A DNA stretch of 64,000 nucleotides from contig JADKHG010000003.1 of NCBI GenBank assembly GCA_016721875.1, positions 124,001 through 188,000 of the forward strand. Direction: 5' to 3'. This DNA is from Sphingomonadales bacterium. Its GTDB lineage: Bacteria > Pseudomonadota > Alphaproteobacteria > Sphingomonadales > Sphingomonadaceae. Position numbers and translations under genes: made by a program. The notes beneath the pieces are model-generated. The model searched no databases, had not been told where the DNA came from, and saw only the letters and a list, made by a program, of their open reading frames with translations. Of this stretch, positions 59,911 through 64,000 are shown piece after piece (the stretch's first letter is position 1; every line of letters starts with the position of its first letter).

Positions 59911-60012
59911 ATGGCACTGCTTTTCGAAACGCTGCTTTTGCTTTTGATCACTTTCGCGCTGGGGCTGGGCCTTGGCTGGATGATCTGGAAGGACAGCGGT
60001 CGCCGCGCCTGA
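59911..60012 (+). CDS. 33-aa single-span membrane microprotein
   Basis: ATG 59911 with AAGGAGG seven bases upstream, one base after the OmpA stop. Encodes ETLLLLLITFALGLGLGWMI and a charged tail (WKDSGRRA), i.e. one membrane helix. Followed 31 bases later by the HhH gene. Not detected with usual length limits. Confidence 0.75.
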   Translation: MALLFETLLLLLITFALGLGLGWMIWKDSGRRA

Positions 60013-60043
60013 GCGCCGCCGCCGTCAATCAAGGGGACATTTC

Positions 60044-60847
60044 ATGTTTGCATTAATCGCTGAAAACTGGGTCACTTTTGTGATCGCCTTCCTGATCGGT
60101 GTTGCCACTGCCTGGTGGGTTTGGGCCCGCTATCGCGGTGAAGCCGACGTCGGACGTATGGACTCACCTGCAGCTGCTGCGCCAAAGATCGCCGCGCCCG
60201 ATCCGGCGGTTGCCGCACCAAAGGTTGCAGTTGCCGCCGCACCTGCCGCGCTGATGGATACGGGTAAGGCGAAAGCCGCGCCCAAACCCAAGGCAAAAGC
60301 TCCACCAAAGCCCAAAGCTGAACCTGTCAAAAAGGCAGCAGCGCCAAAGGCTGCTGCTCCCAAGGCCAAGGCCGAGCCCGCCAAAAAGGCAGCTGCACCG
60401 AAGGTAAAAGCGGAGCCTGCCAAAAAGCCTGTGGCCAAACCGGCCGCAAAGGCAAAGGTTGAACCAGTCAAGGTAAAGGCGGCTCCCGTTGCCAAACCCA
60501 AGGTCGAGGCCAAGCCAAAGGCGGCACCTGCTGCCAAGCCCAAAGTGGCACCAAAGCCAAAGGCCACTCCGAAACCTGCACCCAAGCCGGTCATTCCAGA
60601 CAATTTGGAATTGCTGAAGGGCGTCGGGCCAAAGCTCAACACTTTGCTCAAATCGCTGGGCGTCACCCGCTTTGAACAGGTCGCCGCGTGGACCGCCGCT
60701 CACATTGCCGAGACTGACTCCAAGCTGGGCAATTTCGCCGGACGGATCAGCCGCGACAATTGGGTCGATCAAGCCAAATTGCTGTCCGCTGGCGACATCA
60801 AAACCTTTGAAAAGCGCTATGGCGCGCTAGGCAGCGAAATCGGCTGA
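60044..60847 (+). CDS. Membrane-anchored helix-hairpin-helix protein with Lys/Ala/Pro linker
   Basis: 267-aa protein: N-terminal helix (about 5-25), a 150-residue low-complexity Ala/Lys/Pro linker with many AKPKA-type repeats, and a C-terminal HhH-type domain (LLKGVGPKLNTLLKSLG, FAGRISRDNWVDQAK) like the NADH dehydrogenase accessory and ribosomal L21-associated HhH domains. Third member of the OmpA/33-aa/HhH cassette. A terminator follows. Confidence 0.8.
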   Translation: MFALIAENWVTFVIAFLIGVATAWWVWARYRGEADVGRMDSPAAAAPKIAAPDPAVAAPKVAVAAAPAALMDTGKAKAAPKPKAKAPPKPKAEPVKKAAAPKAAAPKAKAEPAKKAAAPKVKAEPAKKPVAKPAAKAKVEPVKVKAAPVAKPKVEAKPKAAPAAKPKVAPKPKATPKPAPKPVIPDNLELLKGVGPKLNTLLKSLGVTRFEQVAAWTAAHIAETDSKLGNFAGRISRDNWVDQAKLLSAGDIKTFEKRYGALGSEIG

Positions 60848-60889
60848 GGGTGATGGCCAACCGGGCTCTCGCAGCGCGGCGCATCAGAG

Positions 60890-60920
60890 AAAGGCGGGAC
60901 CGAGAGGTTCCCGCCTTTTT
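60890..60920 (+). terminator. Rho-independent terminator after the HhH gene
   Basis: AAGGCGGGACC and GGTTCCCGCCTT form a bulged stem with a five-base loop and a T-run (TTTTT to 60920), 43-73 bases after the stop. Confidence 0.82.
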
Positions 60921-61002
60921 CGTGATGCTATCACGGTTTGACCTACCACTTCTTCATAGATAAGCCTGCTAAACAGGGTCGCATTCAAATTGGGAGTATC
61001 AG

Positions 61003-61554
61003 ATGAAAAAGGCGATAATCCTTCCGCTTTTGATTTGCGGTGTACACTCGATGGTGGTTGCTCAAGTGACAGCTAACCCCAGAACAATAAAAATGGCTCC
61101 AATTCCAGCAAACCAAAATACAGCCAATACCGCATCCGGCGCTGACCGCAATGCGGACATGATTCGAGAGTTGCAGCTACAAATTGACCAGTTGCGCGCG
61201 GATTTGACTGCTGTATCCACCAAGGCCTCATCGCTGCAGACGCAGGTGAAGCAACAGGAAACAAAGTTGTCGGGATTGCAGAATGACAACCTGTCGTTGA
61301 AGTCGGAATTGCAAAAAGCAAAGGGCGATTTGGCCAAATCAAACTCGGAGCTTTTAACCTTCAGGATTGAATATGCCGATCACAATCACAGAGCGAGGCT
61401 GGCAACGATGAACGGCAATAACCAGGTGCTATCGATGCCCTCGTCCTTGCCACCCAACCAGTATTGCAAGGAAAAGCCCAAGGATCAGATTGTCGGAGGA
61501 ATGCCGAAACACCCATCCGACTATGTCTGCGAAAATCCCTATAAGCCGAAGTAG
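61003..61554 (+). CDS. Secreted coiled-coil protein, hypothetical
   Basis: 183 aa with signal peptide (MKKAIILPLLICGVHSMVVA), a low-complexity segment, then a coiled coil (about 50-118; ELQLQIDQLRADL, KASSLQTQVKQQETKLSG) and a short C-terminal region with two cysteines (YCKEKPKD, YVCENP). GGGAG before the ATG. No family recognised; likely periplasmic scaffold (inference). Confidence 0.75.
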   Translation: MKKAIILPLLICGVHSMVVAQVTANPRTIKMAPIPANQNTANTASGADRNADMIRELQLQIDQLRADLTAVSTKASSLQTQVKQQETKLSGLQNDNLSLKSELQKAKGDLAKSNSELLTFRIEYADHNHRARLATMNGNNQVLSMPSSLPPNQYCKEKPKDQIVGGMPKHPSDYVCENPYKPK

Positions 61555-61619
61555 GATTTGACTTCAGCAAAGTGGAACCAAACTGTCGGAGGATTCATAC
61601 CGACCCGATATAGCGGTCG

Positions 61620-62921
61620 TCACTCCACCCGCTTCACCCGCAGTTTGTCGATCTTGCGCCCGTCCATATCGACCACTTCGAAATGCCAGCCATTGTCGAT
61701 GAAGCTTTCGCCTTCCTCCGGCAGGTGACGCAATATGTGGAGGACATGGCCGGCCGCGGTCGCATAGTCGCGGTCTTCGGGCAGCGCGATGTCGAGTTCT
61801 GCCGCCATGGCATCTGCTGACATCGCGCCCGATACCAGCATCGAACCGTCGTCGAGCGTCACGATATTGGCGGCACTGCCCTGTTCCTGATCCGAGGCGA
61901 ATTCGCCGGCGATAGCCGCGAGCAAATCATTGGGAGTCACAATCCCCTCAAAATGCCCATATTCGTCATGGACAAGCAACATCGGGACTTCGGCAGAGCG
62001 CAATATTTCCAGCGCATCCATCGCGTCCAACTGGTCAGGAACAATTTCTGCCTTGCGCATCATCGCACGGATTTCGAGCGGCGCGCCAGATATCTGCGCG
62101 GCGACAATATCGCGCGACTGGACCACGCCGATAATGTCGTCAACATTCTCCCCCACCACCGGCAGCCGCGTGTGCAGCGAATGCACCAGCCGGTCGCGGA
62201 TTTCCTCGGCACTGGCATCGACCGAAATTGAATCGACCTCAGTGCGCGGGGTCATCACTTCGCGCACGGGGCGGTCAGCAAGGCGGACGACGCCCGATAT
62301 CACCTTGTGCTCATGCTCTTCGATTATCCCGGCATGGGTGGCTTCGGTGAAAACCACTTTCAGTTCTTCAGCGGTCAGCGCATCGCGATTGTCGCGGTTG
62401 AGGCCAAGCAGTCGGAAAATCAGCGCGCTCGATTTATCGAGCAACCAGACAAAGGGTGCCGATATCCAGGCCATGCCTTCCATTGGCCTTGCCATCAGCG
62501 AAGCGATTTTTTCCGGCGCGATCAACGCAAATTGCTTTGGCACCAACTCGCCAATTACCAGCGAGGCATAAGTGGTGGCACCGATTACCAGACCAAAGCC
62601 GATGGTCATCGCCCATTCGGGGTCGATCCCTAGCAGCGCCAATCGCTCGCCCGTCGGCCCGCCAAGGCTCGCACCCGAATAGGCACCGGCGATGATGCCG
62701 ATCAGAGTTATCCCAATCTGCACGGTCGAAAGAAATTTTCCCGGATCGCGGGAAAGCCGCAGCGCCGCTGCCGCACCCTTGCTTCCCCCTTCAGTCATTG
62801 CCTGCAGGCGTGCAGGGCGTGACGAAACAATCGCCAGTTCGGACATGGCGAAAACGCCGTTAATTGCCACCAGCGCCAAAATGATCAGCGCATCGAGCCA
62901 AGGGAAAGGTGTGGGAGCCAT
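61620..62921 (-). CDS. HlyC/CorC family CNNM/CBS membrane protein
   Basis: 433-aa protein with an N-terminal DUF21 membrane domain (about 1-190), paired CBS domains (VMTPRTEVDSISVDA, VVGENVDDIIGVV, VPMLLVHDEYG) and a C-terminal CorC_HlyC domain. Family members are linked to Mg2+/Co2+ efflux and are annotated as hemolysins, a historical name. Complete. Confidence 0.92.
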   Translation of the reverse strand: MAPTPFPWLDALIILALVAINGVFAMSELAIVSSRPARLQAMTEGGSKGAAAALRLSRDPGKFLSTVQIGITLIGIIAGAYSGASLGGPTGERLALLGIDPEWAMTIGFGLVIGATTYASLVIGELVPKQFALIAPEKIASLMARPMEGMAWISAPFVWLLDKSSALIFRLLGLNRDNRDALTAEELKVVFTEATHAGIIEEHEHKVISGVVRLADRPVREVMTPRTEVDSISVDASAEEIRDRLVHSLHTRLPVVGENVDDIIGVVQSRDIVAAQISGAPLEIRAMMRKAEIVPDQLDAMDALEILRSAEVPMLLVHDEYGHFEGIVTPNDLLAAIAGEFASDQEQGSAANIVTLDDGSMLVSGAMSADAMAAELDIALPEDRDYATAAGHVLHILRHLPEEGESFIDNGWHFEVVDMDGRKIDKLRVKRVE

Positions 62922-63017
62922 GTTGCTTATTGGCTTTACAGCGGGTTGGGTGGTTTTGGCAAGGACATGACATAGAGGGGATGACAGCCGCTTGCGTCCC
63001 GCTTATGCGCATCGACT

Positions 63018-63923
63018 ATGCCCCCTGCCCATTCTACCCGTCCCGCCATTGCTTTTGCAGTTGCCGCGTTTGGCATTGGCACCTTTTCGCTGATGGACGC
63101 GGCGATGAAGGATCTGGCGCTGGCGATAGGCGCCTACAACGCGGTGCTGTGGCGGAACGGGCTGGGCTCGCTGCTTACCGGTGTATTGTTTCTCGGCACA
63201 CGGCAGCGCATTCCGATGCTGGCCGTCCTCAAACTGCATTTGTGGCGCAGCTTCATCGTAGCCTTGATGGCAGTCAGTTTTTTCTGGTCGTTGACCGTGT
63301 TGCCACTTGCGGAGGCTATTGGGTTATCGTTCATCGCCCCCGTTATTGCGCTCTATCTGGCGGCGGTATTGTTGGGGGAGACAATAGGTCGCGAGGCAAT
63401 CATTGCGTCGATAGCTGGACTGGGCGGAGTGGCGATCATCCTCGTGGGCAAATTCAGCGGCGACTATAGTGACGAAAGCCTGTGGGGCGCGGCGGCGGTT
63501 TTGTTTTCAGCCGTCGTTTTTGCCTACAACCTGATCCTCGCGCGGCAACAGGCGCAACAGGCAGGGCCGATTGAAATCGCCTTTTTCCAGAATCTGTTCA
63601 CCGCCGCTATCCTCGCGCTCGCCGCCCCTTGGTTTTTCAGCATGGATGCTACCGGCGAGATACCAATGATCGCCGCTGCGGCGGGACTGGCGATTATTTC
63701 GTTGCTATTGCTCAGCTGGGCTTATGCCCGGGCGGAGGCGCAGGTGTTGATTCCGGTCGAATATACCGCCTTTGTCTGGGCGGCTTTGTGCGGCTGGGCC
63801 TTTTTTGATGAGCCGGTGACGCTGACCACAATGGCCGGCACCGCGCTGATAGTCGGGGGAAGTCTGGTCGCCGCACGCGCCAAGCCAAAACTGGTCGAGC
63901 ATACCGAAATCACCACCGCTTGA
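63018..63923 (+). CDS. DMT family transporter
   Basis: 301-aa ten-helix EamA-type transporter with two repeats (LWRSFIVALMAVSFFWSLTV; SLLLLSWAYARAEAQVL). Start ATG 63018 with no clear ribosome binding site. Substrate unknown. Confidence 0.87.
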   Translation: MPPAHSTRPAIAFAVAAFGIGTFSLMDAAMKDLALAIGAYNAVLWRNGLGSLLTGVLFLGTRQRIPMLAVLKLHLWRSFIVALMAVSFFWSLTVLPLAEAIGLSFIAPVIALYLAAVLLGETIGREAIIASIAGLGGVAIILVGKFSGDYSDESLWGAAAVLFSAVVFAYNLILARQQAQQAGPIEIAFFQNLFTAAILALAAPWFFSMDATGEIPMIAAAAGLAIISLLLLSWAYARAEAQVLIPVEYTAFVWAALCGWAFFDEPVTLTTMAGTALIVGGSLVAARAKPKLVEHTEITTA

Positions 63924-63939
63924 CCGACCGGACAGTAGA

Positions 63940-63959
63940 GTTTAATCGTGCGATTAAAC
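63940..63959. promoter_or_regulatory. 20-bp operator candidate
   Basis: Nearly perfect palindrome GTTTAATCG-TG-CGATTAAAC, 21 bases before the next ATG, directly upstream of the AAGGAG at 63968. Size and half-site shape fit a TetR-type operator. Confidence 0.55.
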
Positions 63960-63980
63960 CACCCCATAAGGAGCTTTCTC

Positions 63981-64000
63981 ATGACCACAGCCTATATTGT
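63981..64000 (+). CDS. 5' end of a gene (partial)
   Basis: ATG 63981 with AAGGAG seven bases upstream; the visible residues are MTTAYI. Such an N-terminus is frequent in acetyl-CoA acyltransferases of sphingomonads, which cannot be confirmed from six codons. Confidence 0.55.

Overview
The window reads as a chromosomal segment of an alphaproteobacterium of the order Sphingomonadales (Sphingopyxis/Sphingorhabdus/Sphingomonas-like). I infer this from the gene families present: exosortase A-associated glycosyltransferase and O-ligase, a tonB-exbB-exbD-exbD operon, class I fumarase, GluQ-RS, a short NrdA without ATP-cone, PhaZ, and DUF1294, DUF952 and SRAP genes. Moderately high GC and several interspersed palindrome families typical of sphingomonads agree. 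No rRNA and no CRISPR array were seen; one tRNA-Thr(GGU) is present.

Layout. 1-5.5 kb: end of an exosortase-A type polysaccharide/glycosylation locus (GT4 glycosyltransferase, an unlisted 58-aa membrane peptide gene, O-glycosylation ligase), then an MscS channel. 5.6-12.4 kb: lipid/CoA metabolism (MaoC hydratase, thiolase, CMD and ABM proteins), PHA depolymerase with dipeptide epimerase, and an ABC exporter. 12.7-15.4 kb: TonB energy-transduction operon with one exbD broken by a frameshift. 15.7-26 kb: housekeeping genes (cobalamin adenosyltransferase, GluQ-RS, HNH nuclease, rpsU, FKBP, fumarase, TesB). 26-29 kb: a frameshifted MarR-GNAT regulator with a clear palindromic operator, an AraC regulator and a CPBP protease.

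29-39 kb is the accessory zone. nrdA has tandem NrdR-like boxes upstream. Between nrdA and nrdB sits a DUF559 nuclease gene bracketed by two ~150-bp palindromes. Directly behind nrdB, 12 bases on, is a lower-GC two-gene module (DUF5343 protein plus Swt1-type HEPN protein), the best candidate here for an uncharacterised RNA-targeting defence or toxin system. Beyond it come a direct-repeat-flanked M15 peptidase, several palindromic repeats, a 25-aa micro-ORF with an ideal ribosome binding site, and an SRAP gene disrupted by a palindromic repeat.

39-64 kb is mostly core: gltX-ung, acyl-CoA ligase, gamma-glutamyltranspeptidase, pyrD, a possible small RNA with an orphan terminator, tRNA-Thr, threonine aldolase, wax-ester synthase, PgeF, a DASS transporter, a cystathionine gamma-synthase family gene with an in-frame TGA preceded by a ribosome-binding-site hairpin, an OmpA/33-aa membrane peptide/HhH cassette, a CorC-type CBS protein and a DMT transporter. 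Five genes have broken reading frames, three of them at or beside short G, C or A runs, so sequencing indels must be ruled out before true pseudogenes are claimed.
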